DNA of 41,985 nucleotides from positions 1-41,985 of the forward strand of contig JABFGG010000029.1 of assembly GCA_013112575.1 (NCBI GenBank), given 5' to 3'. The DNA is from Chloroflexota bacterium. Its GTDB lineage: Bacteria; Chloroflexota; Anaerolineae; Anaerolineales; UBA11579. This document shows, piece after piece, positions 18,323 through 26,074 of this stretch. How positions within the stretch are numbered: the first letter of the stretch is position 1; each line of letters starts with the position of its first letter. The position numbers were made by a program, and so were the translations under genes. The notes beneath the pieces were generated by a model. The model ran no database searches, was not told the origin of the DNA, and worked only from the letters and a program-made list of their open reading frames with translations.

Positions 18323-18362
18323 TCCTATCTGCTTCATAGGTAAAAGCAATGCTCCCACAAAA

Positions 18363-18399
18363 AAAGACCTGGCTTGTGACTTTTACAAACCAGGTCTTT
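18363..18399. terminator. Hairpin terminator of secreted-protein unit B
   Basis: 15-bp stem with one mismatch (18363-18377 with 18385-18399) and a 7-base loop, 28 bases past the stop of copy B. It is related to the hairpin at 17731-17765. Confidence 0.7.
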
Positions 18400-18427
18400 G
18401 GCATATTTGGTTTAGTTGCCTGCTCTA

Positions 18428-18856
18428 TTAGAGATTGGGCGCAAATGCACAGGTGCAGGGTGGAGGCGGTGGTGGTGGGGGGGGAGGAGGAGGGGGTGGA
18501 AGTTTTGGCTCAGGGCGCGGTTCACGCACAGTAACGTCAAATGAAAAGTCGCCGAGCTGGACCGTGCCAGGATCACCGAAGTGTGACTTAGGCACGAAGG
18601 CCACACAGGTCAAGGCGCCATCGTCGTCCAATGTACAAGTCAGGTCGTATTGCTTGTCGCCAATGGTCACCTGCCCATCCAACGGCAGAGGATCGAGGGT
18701 CTCGGCACCATCAAATTTGAGCACCAGGCCTTTGCCTTCGATATAGTCGCTGGTCTTGAGGGTGATGGGGTATTCATCCACCGCAGCTGTCGCGGAGATC
18801 AACAATAATGCCAATACAGCAATGAACATGATGGGAAGCAAGTTTTTTCGAGACAT
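18428..18856 (-). CDS. Small secreted protein with polyproline tail, tandem copy B
   Basis: A 142-residue paralogue of copy A. The signal peptide (MSRKNLLPIM, then a Leu/Ala-rich core) ends near ATAAVD (about 25). The core domain is 87% identical to copy A over 84 residues, including both DLTC and LTC cysteines. The tail differs: 14 consecutive prolines (120-133), then CTCAFAPNL. The polyproline tract suggests a spacer holding the C-terminal CxC motif away from the domain, or slippage-prone repeat expansion. ATG at 18856 is preferred over an earlier in-frame start because GGAG lies 6 nt upstream and the signal peptide starts there. Function unknown. Confidence 0.8.
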   Translation of the reverse strand: MSRKNLLPIMFIAVLALLLISATAAVDEYPITLKTSDYIEGKGLVLKFDGAETLDPLPLDGQVTIGDKQYDLTCTLDDDGALTCVAFVPKSHFGDPGTVQLGDFSFDVTVREPRPEPKLPPPPPPPPPPPPPPCTCAFAPNL

Positions 18857-18916
18857 ACGTTTCTCCTTGGAGTAGTGGCCAACGATAAAAGTATAGAGGG
18901 CGAGTAGCTCTACAAC

Positions 18917-18966
18917 CTTATCAGATGTGAAATTAAAGGCCTCCCAGCATATCAGTCTTGATAGAT
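18917..18966 (-). promoter_or_regulatory. Conserved upstream region of secreted-protein unit B
   Basis: This matches 18274-18322 in the same orientation and at a similar distance from its start codon (about 60 bases). It lies between copy B and the divergent lipoprotein gene at 19013. Confidence 0.5.
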
Positions 18967-19000
18967 TCGGCCCATGAACCACTTCAAATTGGTTTTGCGT

Positions 19001-19006
19001 TAGAAT
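19001..19006 (+). promoter_or_regulatory. Candidate -10 box for leaderless lipoprotein transcript
   Basis: TAGAAT ends 6 nt before the ATG at 19013, where no Shine-Dalgarno exists. The stretch 19001-19015 matches 22698-22712, in front of a lipoprotein remnant, at 12 of 15 positions. Confidence 0.45.
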
Positions 19007-19012
19007 CCCGGC

Positions 19013-20821
19013 ATGAAACGCTGGGCGGTCTTTTCCCTTTTACATGTGCTTACCGCCTGCCAACCTGCGACGGCCACGCCAACCGCCTCACCACTTCCTC
19101 CTGTGACTACACCCACTGAGGTGGTGCAGCCACAGGAAACTCAACAAGCAGAAACAAATAATACGATCAATGAAATCGTACTTGAAGGCGGGGCCTGCTG
19201 CATCTCCGCCCAGGCGGGTGAAAGCCTCACATTACACATCGACCTGAGCAGCTTTGAAGCGCAAGAGCAAGCCAAAGACATGTTCTTAATCAGTATTTAT
19301 GAGCCGCACAATGACCCCTGGGATAGGGCAGACATTTGGCGTGTCAGTTGGCCCGGCGAGTGGCAGACATTTGCTCCATCTGCCGAAATGAGCTTTGAGG
19401 TGCTGCCCAACTGGAACACGATCAGAATCTGCGCTTCGGTGAATAGAATAGAAAAATTCTCCGGAGATGATGATTGCGCCACGATTGCCGTTTACGGAGA
19501 GCCACAAGGGGAAAACCCGGGCATGACAGAATTTGAGCCAGACAAGTTCGTAAGGGACACGCGCCTGGACTTGCCGGATTGGTTATCCAACCCTCAAATC
19601 CACGTGTTTAGCCTGCTATGGATGCAGCTTGATGACCGTTTCGTGATCACCTTTTTTAATGCCGAAACGCAGGAACGCTTCGACCTGGTAGTTTCAGACA
19701 CAGCAGGCTATTTCTGGTCACCAGATGGGGAAGAGTTCGGCTTGCTGCAACAGTACAGTTCGCACGTCCACATGATCGACCTTTCAACCGGCATTGTCAG
19801 CAGCGACAAGATTTACCGCGATGCCATCAAACCCCTGCTCTATGATGAAAGAAGTCTTATTGGCTTTCGAGCTTTCCCCAATCCTGTGCCTGTGCCATTG
19901 TTTGCCAATCGCACAGACCCAACCTACCCCGATTTCCAGTTGTCTATAGACGAAACCTATTGGGATAGTCTCTATGAGTTCAGCCGTTCTCACTGGGACG
20001 ATGGCAACTGGAGGCAAGTTGTCAGGTTGATAAACCGCCAGACAGGCGAAGAACGCTGGTTAACAGAACCGCAATATGATGCAAAGGCGCGGAGCAGCGA
20101 CTTTTCTGCAGTGAACAATCAAGTCATTGTCGTTGAAGGGCAAACTAATGAAGACGGGGAGCCAACAGGTGACCGGCTATTGATCTATGAGGCAGAAACA
20201 GGAGCATTGCAGGCGCAATACAAAGGCGCTTTTAATGGGATTTCCTGGTCACCCGATGGCCAACAGATCTTGTACACCACCTACCAGGAGGGAGTTGCAC
20301 CACCTAACGTTCGTACCCCCTGTATCCTGACGGTGGCAACCGGCAATACCCGCTGTTTCGCAGATATTGCCGACCATTTTGAAGGCAAAGAAGATTTGTT
20401 TATTGCCAACTACAGATGGTCAGACAATGCTGACAGGCTTTTCTTCATTTATCGGATCCCAATCTATGAACCCAGCACTGGCCTGAACAGCGGCATTGGG
20501 AACTACTGCTACTATCATCTGGCTGATGGCGAGGTGCAATGCCCGGATGAAGCAGTTTTTGAAGAACAACACCAGACGATCCAATTCTATACTGTATCCC
20601 CGGACGAGCAATACATCAGTGTTGACCACAGTCGGTGCCTAACTGGCAGCGGTTATTGTTTCACCCAGGTGGCCGTATTCGGTATTGAAAATGATGTTTA
20701 TATCGATCTAGGGTATGAAAAATCCATTTCAGTTCGTCTTCACGACCACGGATTTGCCCCACGCACGTCCTTTAACCTTTCACATACCAGCCTCCTCTGG
20801 CGCCCCGCCATACAGCCCTAA
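19013..20821 (+). CDS. Lipoprotein with probable beta-propeller
   Basis: A predicted surface lipoprotein of 602 residues. Lipobox LTAC with Cys16, then a Thr/Pro-rich linker (about 17-50). Residues 55-165 look like a separate beta domain with a CC pair in GGACCISAQAGESL. From about 175 onward several repeats of the TolB/WD40-like kind occur: YFWSPDGEEFGLL, GISWSPDGQQILYTTY, YRWSDNADRLFFIY and VSPDEQYISV, each ending in a short strand. This suggests a six- or seven-bladed propeller. Function is unknown; such propellers often bind proteins or sugars. It ends one base before the stop of the convergent SagB-type gene, so the two transcripts probably overlap. No terminator is visible between them. 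Confidence 0.75.
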   Translation: MKRWAVFSLLHVLTACQPATATPTASPLPPVTTPTEVVQPQETQQAETNNTINEIVLEGGACCISAQAGESLTLHIDLSSFEAQEQAKDMFLISIYEPHNDPWDRADIWRVSWPGEWQTFAPSAEMSFEVLPNWNTIRICASVNRIEKFSGDDDCATIAVYGEPQGENPGMTEFEPDKFVRDTRLDLPDWLSNPQIHVFSLLWMQLDDRFVITFFNAETQERFDLVVSDTAGYFWSPDGEEFGLLQQYSSHVHMIDLSTGIVSSDKIYRDAIKPLLYDERSLIGFRAFPNPVPVPLFANRTDPTYPDFQLSIDETYWDSLYEFSRSHWDDGNWRQVVRLINRQTGEERWLTEPQYDAKARSSDFSAVNNQVIVVEGQTNEDGEPTGDRLLIYEAETGALQAQYKGAFNGISWSPDGQQILYTTYQEGVAPPNVRTPCILTVATGNTRCFADIADHFEGKEDLFIANYRWSDNADRLFFIYRIPIYEPSTGLNSGIGNYCYYHLADGEVQCPDEAVFEEQHQTIQFYTVSPDEQYISVDHSRCLTGSGYCFTQVAVFGIENDVYIDLGYEKSISVRLHDHGFAPRTSFNLSHTSLLWRPAIQP

Positions 20822-20822
20822 A

Positions 20823-21593
20823 TTACTCTACCCTCCCCACTGGAGCTGCGTAGAAGCTGAACTCTTCCTCCCCATCCACGCCCAGCACGGCATCCATCTT
20901 TTTTCGGTTGATGGCGCCTATCGAACAGGTACCCAGGCCCAGAGCCCCACAGGCCAAATACAGATTCTGGCAGATGTGCCCTGCATCAATGGCTACCAGC
21001 TTGGAGCCTGCCGTAGTGTAGCGCCACTCAGAGCGATAGGGGATGGCCGTCCACACAAAGGCCACCGCACAATCCTGAATGAAGTAGAACTCTTTGACCT
21101 CGTGGCTGCTGGACTGGTGCAAAGCAGCCTGACTGACCTGTGTACCGACCTCCTGGTCTGCGCGCAGGAGCAGCAATTTGTGGTCAAGAGGTAGATAACG
21201 ATACAACCCCACATCCACCCCTTCCACGCGGTGGATGCTCAGGTAAGTCTCCAAAGGATGGCGGTTGCCACCCGAAGGCACATTGCGATAGTAGCGCGTG
21301 CCGTCCGGGCTGACACCACGGACGCCCTGCGTGGCCCACAGCAGGAAAGATAGTTCTTCCAAAGAGAGGGCTCCGTCGGTGAAGTAGCGATGGCTGCGGC
21401 GCTCACGGATCACGTCGATGACCGGGCGGGTGCCCACGTTGAACGCTTCGGGTGGAACCAGGTCGATCAGCTTCGCATCAGGCGGATAGGCTTTCTGTAC
21501 TTCGGGGCGGGTTTTACCTGCTTGCTGGTCAGTAGTGAACTGGCCAAAGACAGCCCATTCGTCCCCTTTGAGCAGATCGTGGTAAGTGTTCAT
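20823..21593 (-). CDS. SagB-type FMN-dependent nitroreductase family protein
   Basis: A 256-residue member of the nitroreductase superfamily, closest by pattern to SagB-type dehydrogenases. Those oxidise thiazolines and oxazolines to azoles in peptide natural products, but many members have other or unknown roles. FMN-binding patterns are visible: RRSHRYF (65-71), PSGGNRHPLETY (106-117), and near the C-terminus the helix AGHICQNLYLACGALGLGTCSIGA. The length suits a stand-alone domain. No YcaO cyclodehydratase, precursor peptide or peptidase gene is next to it, so an azole-peptide pathway is not supported here. The ATG follows an AT-rich stretch with no clear ribosome-binding site. Confidence 0.88.
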   Translation of the reverse strand: MNTYHDLLKGDEWAVFGQFTTDQQAGKTRPEVQKAYPPDAKLIDLVPPEAFNVGTRPVIDVIRERRSHRYFTDGALSLEELSFLLWATQGVRGVSPDGTRYYRNVPSGGNRHPLETYLSIHRVEGVDVGLYRYLPLDHKLLLLRADQEVGTQVSQAALHQSSSHEVKEFYFIQDCAVAFVWTAIPYRSEWRYTTAGSKLVAIDAGHICQNLYLACGALGLGTCSIGAINRKKMDAVLGVDGEEEFSFYAAPVGRVE

Positions 21594-21655
21594 TGACTAT
21601 GCTTCCTTGTTCGTTGTTATGATTTTCCCCCTATTATACAGAGGGATAACCTGGC

Positions 21656-22606
21656 TCATTCTCCAAAATCCGGCACATGGGTTGCCAGGAAATCGTCCAT
21701 CAAAGCCTGGTAAGCAGCAAAATCAACCCGGATGGAGGCCACGTGTCCAGCCCCCCAATCGGTGATGTGGAGGACAGTCTTGTTGGGATCGGCGTTGCTG
21801 AAAATTATTTCTGCATGATGAACAGGGATGACGGAATCCTTCCTGGCATGTAACAAGAAAACGGGTGGTGCGATCTCCTGGATGGTGGTGGCAGGCGCAA
21901 CTTCATCAGGTTGGAAATCCCCACGCACCCCGGCCAGCCACAAGGAAGGCCCCGTAAAACTAGCGCGCACGAATTCCCCATAAAGATTGGAAGCCTGCTC
22001 GTTCAGCAATTGGCTCAGCGAAGCAAAGGGCGAATCGGCAGCCACAAAAGCCAGCTCAGGCTCAAGCGCCACAGTCAGCAGCGATGTGGCAGCCCCGAAA
22101 GATGCGCCCATCATCCCGATCTGTTCTACCCGGAGGCCCGACCGCTGCATGAACCAGTCCAGGACGGCCAGGGCATCCTGGCGCTCGTGATAGCCCCAGG
22201 TCACATATTGACCGAGGCTGTCCCCATGGCTGCGCGCATCGTACATGATGATGTCACAGCCGCGCTCCCAGTATAGAGGGGCATACGACAGCATTTCGAG
22301 GCGTGTTTGAAAGCGCCCGTGCAGCAGCATGACCCCACATTGTGCATCGGCAGGATTTTCAAAGTACCACCCGTGCAACTCAGCACCTGCCAGAACAAGC
22401 CGAATTTCTTCCGGTTCGGGCAGTCCCACATCTAGAGGATCGCTCGGTCGTCCCTGACCAGCCTGTGACATGGTTGCTTCTAACAGACTGGTTTGGGGAG
22501 TTGAAAGAATGATATCGGAAAAATCCCACACGAAATAGGCGTAAGCGCTGACCACAAAAGCCAACACCACCATCAACAATACCCTTATCCAGCGAATTCT
22601 TTTCAT
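21656..22606 (-). CDS. Membrane-anchored alpha/beta hydrolase
   Basis: A 316-residue alpha/beta-hydrolase with an N-terminal transmembrane anchor (about 7-26), so the catalytic domain probably faces outside. The oxyanion-side motif LLHG is near 94-97, the nucleophile elbow GASFG has Ser169, the acid is likely Asp257 in HARKDSVIP and the base His288 in GAGHVAS. The triad is complete. This is the common FrsA/BAAT-like esterase or peptidase group; the substrate cannot be told. ATG 22606 or the adjacent ATG 22609 is the start, because GGGAGGG lies just upstream; an in-frame start at 22654 would add 15 polar residues before the anchor. Confidence 0.88.
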   Translation of the reverse strand: MKRIRWIRVLLMVVLAFVVSAYAYFVWDFSDIILSTPQTSLLEATMSQAGQGRPSDPLDVGLPEPEEIRLVLAGAELHGWYFENPADAQCGVMLLHGRFQTRLEMLSYAPLYWERGCDIIMYDARSHGDSLGQYVTWGYHERQDALAVLDWFMQRSGLRVEQIGMMGASFGAATSLLTVALEPELAFVAADSPFASLSQLLNEQASNLYGEFVRASFTGPSLWLAGVRGDFQPDEVAPATTIQEIAPPVFLLHARKDSVIPVHHAEIIFSNADPNKTVLHITDWGAGHVASIRVDFAAYQALMDDFLATHVPDFGE

Positions 22607-22709
22607 CATACCCTCCCAGATCAGGCTGCTGCAATCAATCTCCAGGATGTTCACATTCTATCAGGCTAAGCCTAGTGGCTAAAATGGAAAAACAGAATAG
22701 AATACCGAC

Positions 22710-22838
22710 GTGAGCCCCATCAGACTTCATCCACTCATATTCACGCTGCTCCTCGTCCCCTGCCAACCTACCTCAAGTACATTCATCCCAGTTCATTCAC
22801 CTGCTGCCAACGGAAATAGATTCCGTGTTATCAACTAA
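22710..22838 (+). pseudogene. Probable lipoprotein gene remnant
   Basis: A 42-codon reading frame starting at GTG encodes a good lipoprotein signal (LHPLIFTLLLVPC, then QPTSST) and stops 24 residues after the cysteine. TAGAAT ends 6 nt before the GTG, the same arrangement as the 602-residue lipoprotein gene at 19013. After the stop, another frame (about 22860-22940) reads plausibly as a protein C-terminus with ECEALRKRGAPVR. A truncated or frameshifted relative of the lipoproteins in this region fits best; a genuine short lipopeptide is possible. The remainder of the gap 22607-22976 shows nothing else I can support. Confidence 0.4.
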
Positions 22839-22976
22839 TCCTCTTTCTTCACGATCTTGTTCTCAGTCCCAAGGTGCACCAGCAGCTATCCACGCTTCTG
22901 AATGTGAAGCCCTTCGCAAACGAGGAGCACCTGTCCGGTAGAATGAGCAGGTTCACTTGCTTTGTAGGAGGCTGGT

Positions 22977-23633
22977 ATGCACACGATTCGAATTCGTTTG
23001 TTTGCAGTGGTGACGATCCTGATATTGACAGGCATGGCCTGTATTGCTTCATCCCAAGGCCAATCAAGCGAGTCCGAGGAGGCACTGGCGAAATTCCAGG
23101 CATGTTCAGATGATTTCGCCGACAGGGGATTTGCGGGGATACAATATCTCGATTGCCTCCAACCACTTAGTATCAATGAACTAGAGGCCATCCGGGAACA
23201 TGACTTTTGCCTGGCAAACCCAGATTGTTTAGTCGCTGTGCAAAGTGCCCTTGACACGAATCGAGCACAAGCCACACAAACGGAGGAAGGCCCTTGCGCT
23301 GGCCTCACTCCCGAAGAATGTGCCAATGCCGGTAGCCACGCCTACACAGGTACCGTGACTGCCAACCTGGATATATGTGGGATATCCTCAATTAATCCTT
23401 TGGAACAATGGACCTTCAGTTTTGGCGAAGGCGGTGTAGATTTCAATAAATTCAGCCGAAGCTCCATCGCAGGCTACAGCACACACATGCGAATCGCCGA
23501 AAACACCTACGAGTTCACCTATCCAGACGGACTTACTACCAATAGGATCACCTTCTCGCAAAATGGCTTTATCGAAGAGGCCATTTTTGATGCCGGCTGT
23601 GAATTGACCCACACGTACACCTTTAGCGAGTAA
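22977..23633 (+). CDS. Cysteine-containing lipoprotein, unknown function
   Basis: A 218-residue predicted lipoprotein with lipobox TGMAC (Cys22). The mature part has eight further cysteines in paired spacing (for example FQACSDDF, YLDCLQP, DFCLANPDCL, GPCAGLTPEEC), suggesting disulfides. The second half (from about 120, HAYTGTVTANLDICG) reads as a beta-sheet domain containing THMRIAENTYEFTYPDGLTT in two pieces. I do not recognise the family. GGAGG lies about 6 nt before the ATG. It is convergent with the small lipoprotein at 23647-24108, with 13 bases between the stops. Confidence 0.75.
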   Translation: MHTIRIRLFAVVTILILTGMACIASSQGQSSESEEALAKFQACSDDFADRGFAGIQYLDCLQPLSINELEAIREHDFCLANPDCLVAVQSALDTNRAQATQTEEGPCAGLTPEECANAGSHAYTGTVTANLDICGISSINPLEQWTFSFGEGGVDFNKFSRSSIAGYSTHMRIAENTYEFTYPDGLTTNRITFSQNGFIEEAIFDAGCELTHTYTFSE

Positions 23634-23646
23634 GCCAGGCCTATCT

Positions 23647-24108
23647 TTATGGCGTGCCGTCAATTGGTGCAAAACCAAAGGCATAGTCCCCATTCAAGCC
23701 TGTGCTGCCATCGTGCACAATGGGTGAAATCGTGGTGAGTTCGTAGCCCTCAGGAGTCTCGGCCAGTACGGAGAATTCGGCATTCTCAAGACAACCACCC
23801 GGCGACCAGGTATCGATGCTAGCCTCCCCATTCTCGTCACTGGTGCCTTTACCACCAGCTACCGAACTAGCATAAGGACCGTTCACAAAGAATTCCACCC
23901 CTTGCAATGGGGCCTCACCCTCATCGCGGTTGCCATCCCCATCTGCATCTACCCAGGCAGACAGATGAAAATTCACAAAACAGTCTGCCAGCACTGGCAC
24001 TGGAGTGGGAGTACTGAGTGGGCCAAAGATGCAGCCCGCCAGAGCCACCTCTAACCCCAAACCTAGCAATGCTTGCTTGATAAGAGAAAGGGGAAATCGT
24101 CTTGCCAT
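23647..24108 (-). CDS. Lipoprotein with SdrD-B-like calcium-binding domain
   Basis: A 153-residue predicted lipoprotein. Lipobox ALAGC (Cys26) is followed by a Pro/Thr linker and a domain starting VNFHLSAWVDADGDGNRDEGE. The DxDxDxNxDxxE loop is the calcium-binding signature found at the start of SdrD B-like/CNA-B-type beta-sandwich domains, and GVEFFVNG, GTSDENGEASI and FSVLAETPEGYELT continue that fold. It probably acts as a rigid surface domain. ATG 24108 is the start, since AGGAG lies 6 nt upstream; the GTG at 24114 touches the Shine-Dalgarno and is rejected. Confidence 0.78.
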   Translation of the reverse strand: MARRFPLSLIKQALLGLGLEVALAGCIFGPLSTPTPVPVLADCFVNFHLSAWVDADGDGNRDEGEAPLQGVEFFVNGPYASSVAGGKGTSDENGEASIDTWSPGGCLENAEFSVLAETPEGYELTTISPIVHDGSTGLNGDYAFGFAPIDGTP

Positions 24109-24289
24109 ATTCACTCCTCTTTAGTCCTCCACTGCGCAGCATCCTCCATCGACTATATCCTACCTTGAAATCTCAGGGTGGGTACGACGTGTCTTGTGCC
24201 TGTGAGCAGACTGTATATAAAGCCTCTAAATTGGGTACAATCCATCTGTGAAATAATGCTCAATCAGAGCCCGTATGAGGAGGGCCTCA

Positions 24290-25273
24290 ATGAAATGCAC
24301 CATCCTACTTATCCCTGTACTTTTCTTATTTGCTTGCAGTCCCGCTGCGCCCAATACCAACGAGCAAGACTTGGTCGCCGAAGCAGTTGAAGAGACACTC
24401 GCCGCTGTCCAGTTACCGGAGGAAGTTTCGGAGCCACAGGATTGTGACTGCTCCGTGCTCACCAGGATCAACCCGGACAATGAGGCCCTGGCCGACGTGT
24501 ATATCTTAGATAATGCTACAGGCGAGGAAAGCTTCTTTGCCAGCCTGGAGGATATCGCTGTCGAACAGAATTCAGGCGAGTATCACAACGGCAATATTTA
24601 CCTTGTCAAAGAGGTCGGCTACGAGCCCGGGTCGGATGACCAGAATTGGACTCACGAGCTATGGAAGTTTGATGCGGATGCCAACGGTACCATGTTGTTC
24701 GCCAACAAAGGCCTGAGTTATCGCGTATCGCCTGATGAAAACTACCTGGCTATAGAGTATGTACCGGAAGGCGCAGACATGAACGGCGGAGGAAAACTGG
24801 CCTTCTTCGACCTTCAGGGCAATCTTCTCCATGAATATTCAGCACCTGAGTTTCGGGTGGAACAGGCTATGCTCGCGCTCGAAAAATGGTCCGGGGATGG
24901 GAGTGCGTTATGGCTTAGCTTGCATCACGTGGGCCCGAGGCCGCTCGCCTTTGTACGCATCAATGTGGCTTCATGGCAGCCAGACATCTACATATTCGCG
25001 GATACACCGGTAGCTGCAGAATATGACCTCAACGCCAACACAGGAAAACTCGTCTACAGCGACCACCCCATTTTCTTTGACGTCAACAGCGCGCAGGAAT
25101 TCGCCGACGGAATGAATCCGGTTACCTTATTCGTCTACGACTTTGCCACACAGAATGAGCAAGTCATCGCCACATCAATATCTCAGATGTTCCACCCGCG
25201 CTGGGTGGATGATGACACCATTGAATGTGACGATCCCAGTGGGGATGGGGTAATGTTGATACCAGTGAACTAA
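24290..25273 (+). CDS. Lipoprotein with propeller-like repeats
   Basis: A 327-residue predicted lipoprotein. Lipobox LFAC (Cys16), a short acidic region, then CDCSVLTRINPDNE and a chain of beta strands with propeller-like phrases: DVYILDNATGEESF, ELWKFDADANG, YRVSPDENYLAIEY, KLAFFDLQGNLLHEY and WSGDGSALWLSLHHVG. The layout resembles the 602-residue lipoprotein at 19013, though overall similarity looks low. AGGAGG lies 6 nt before ATG 24290; an earlier in-frame ATG at 24275 precedes the Shine-Dalgarno and is not used. A strong terminator follows. No specific function can be assigned. Confidence 0.75.
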   Translation: MKCTILLIPVLFLFACSPAAPNTNEQDLVAEAVEETLAAVQLPEEVSEPQDCDCSVLTRINPDNEALADVYILDNATGEESFFASLEDIAVEQNSGEYHNGNIYLVKEVGYEPGSDDQNWTHELWKFDADANGTMLFANKGLSYRVSPDENYLAIEYVPEGADMNGGGKLAFFDLQGNLLHEYSAPEFRVEQAMLALEKWSGDGSALWLSLHHVGPRPLAFVRINVASWQPDIYIFADTPVAAEYDLNANTGKLVYSDHPIFFDVNSAQEFADGMNPVTLFVYDFATQNEQVIATSISQMFHPRWVDDDTIECDDPSGDGVMLIPVN

Positions 25274-25294
25274 ATCTAAGATAATCGGAACATC

Positions 25295-25325
25295 AAAAGG
25301 CGCAGATTGAACCTGCGCCTTTTTG
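25295..25325 (+). terminator. Intrinsic terminator after the propeller lipoprotein
   Basis: Perfect 11-bp stem (25295-25305 with 25313-25323), 7-base loop, then T-run. It begins 21 bases after the stop and ends directly before the TetR promoter. Confidence 0.88.
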
Positions 25326-25326
25326 C

Positions 25327-25354
25327 TTGACAAATGGGGAAAACGAGATAGAAT
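25327..25354 (+). promoter_or_regulatory. Sigma-70 promoter of the tetR operon
   Basis: TTGACA (25327-25332), a perfect -35, and TAGAAT (25349-25354) are spaced by 16 bases, 36 bases upstream of the start codon. Confidence 0.75.
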
Positions 25355-25380
25355 GTAAACGCTGTTAACTAAGTTTACAT
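25353..25380. promoter_or_regulatory. 28-bp palindromic operator for the TetR-family regulator
   Basis: ATGTAAAC (25353-25360) and GTTTACAT (25373-25380) are exact inverted half-sites with a central palindrome GTTAAC (25364-25369). The site overlaps the end of the -10 box and the transcription start, so binding by the encoded TetR protein would give autorepression. Confidence 0.75.
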
Positions 25381-25390
25381 ATATAACAAA

Positions 25391-26074
25391 ATGACGCAAC
25401 CTACCCGCCGCCAAATCATACGCGAAGAAACCACCCAGGAAATCCTGGATACGGCCCGAGCCCAAATGGCAGAACGTGGCGCTGCAGCCCTCTCCCTGCG
25501 AGCCATCGCCCGCGAGATGGGTATGACCGCACCAGCCATCTACCGTTACTTCACCGATCGCGATGCGCTCGTCACCGCCCTCATCGGCCAGGCCTACGAA
25601 TCACTAAGGCAGGCTCTGGAGGAAGCTCACCAACAAAACCTGCAAGAGGGCGCACGGAAACAGCTTCTGGCTGTGGGCATGGCCTACCGCGAATGGGGCG
25701 TCAGCCACCCTGCCGAATACGCCCTCATCTTTGGTACACCCATCCCCAATTACCATGCCCCCGAAGAAACTACTGTACCCCTGGCACGCAGCGCCCTGGG
25801 CGTGCTGATCAATGTCATACAGGAAGGCCTGCAGAGCGGGGAGTTAAGGCCGCTAGAAGAATACGCGGCCCTATCCCCCGGCCTCAGGGAGGAGCAAGGG
25901 GATATCGACCCCCAGGTGCATCTCGCCCTGGCATTGTGGGGTCACGTGCACGGGCTGACTTCGCTGGAGCTTTACAACCACCTGCAATCACTCGTAGAGG
26001 ACCCCGCCGAACTTTTCCGACTGGAACTTTTATCGAAAGTAGAATTTTTATTTAGTAAGGATAGTAAACAATGA
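25391..26074 (+). CDS. TetR-family transcriptional repressor with WHG-type C-terminal domain
   Basis: A DNA-binding repressor of 227 residues. The TetR_N helix-turn-helix is at about 33-56 (ALSLRAIAREMGMTAPAIYRYF pattern, with LVTALI following). The C-terminal ligand-binding domain carries the ALWGHVHG phrase near 185-195 that defines the WHG-type TetR C-terminal family, plus WGVSHPAEYALIFG. The inducer is unknown. The gene overlaps the epimerase-like gene downstream by ATGA, and its promoter contains a 28-bp palindrome, so the pair is likely an autoregulated operon responding to a compound related to the reductase. There is no obvious Shine-Dalgarno before ATG 25391. Confidence 0.92.
   Translation: MTQPTRRQIIREETTQEILDTARAQMAERGAAALSLRAIAREMGMTAPAIYRYFTDRDALVTALIGQAYESLRQALEEAHQQNLQEGARKQLLAVGMAYREWGVSHPAEYALIFGTPIPNYHAPEETTVPLARSALGVLINVIQEGLQSGELRPLEEYAALSPGLREEQGDIDPQVHLALALWGHVHGLTSLELYNHLQSLVEDPAELFRLELLSKVEFLFSKDSKQ

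Noticed and set aside
18428..18982. Longer form of secreted protein B starting at 18982
   Set aside because: The extra 42 residues are translated from the conserved upstream region and precede both the Shine-Dalgarno and the signal peptide.
25427..25560. LacI/Crp-type helix-turn-helix in the regulator at 25391
   Set aside because: The spacing and the AxxxGxxxxxxYxYF pattern are those of TetR_N, and the C-terminal phrase ALWGHVHG confirms it.
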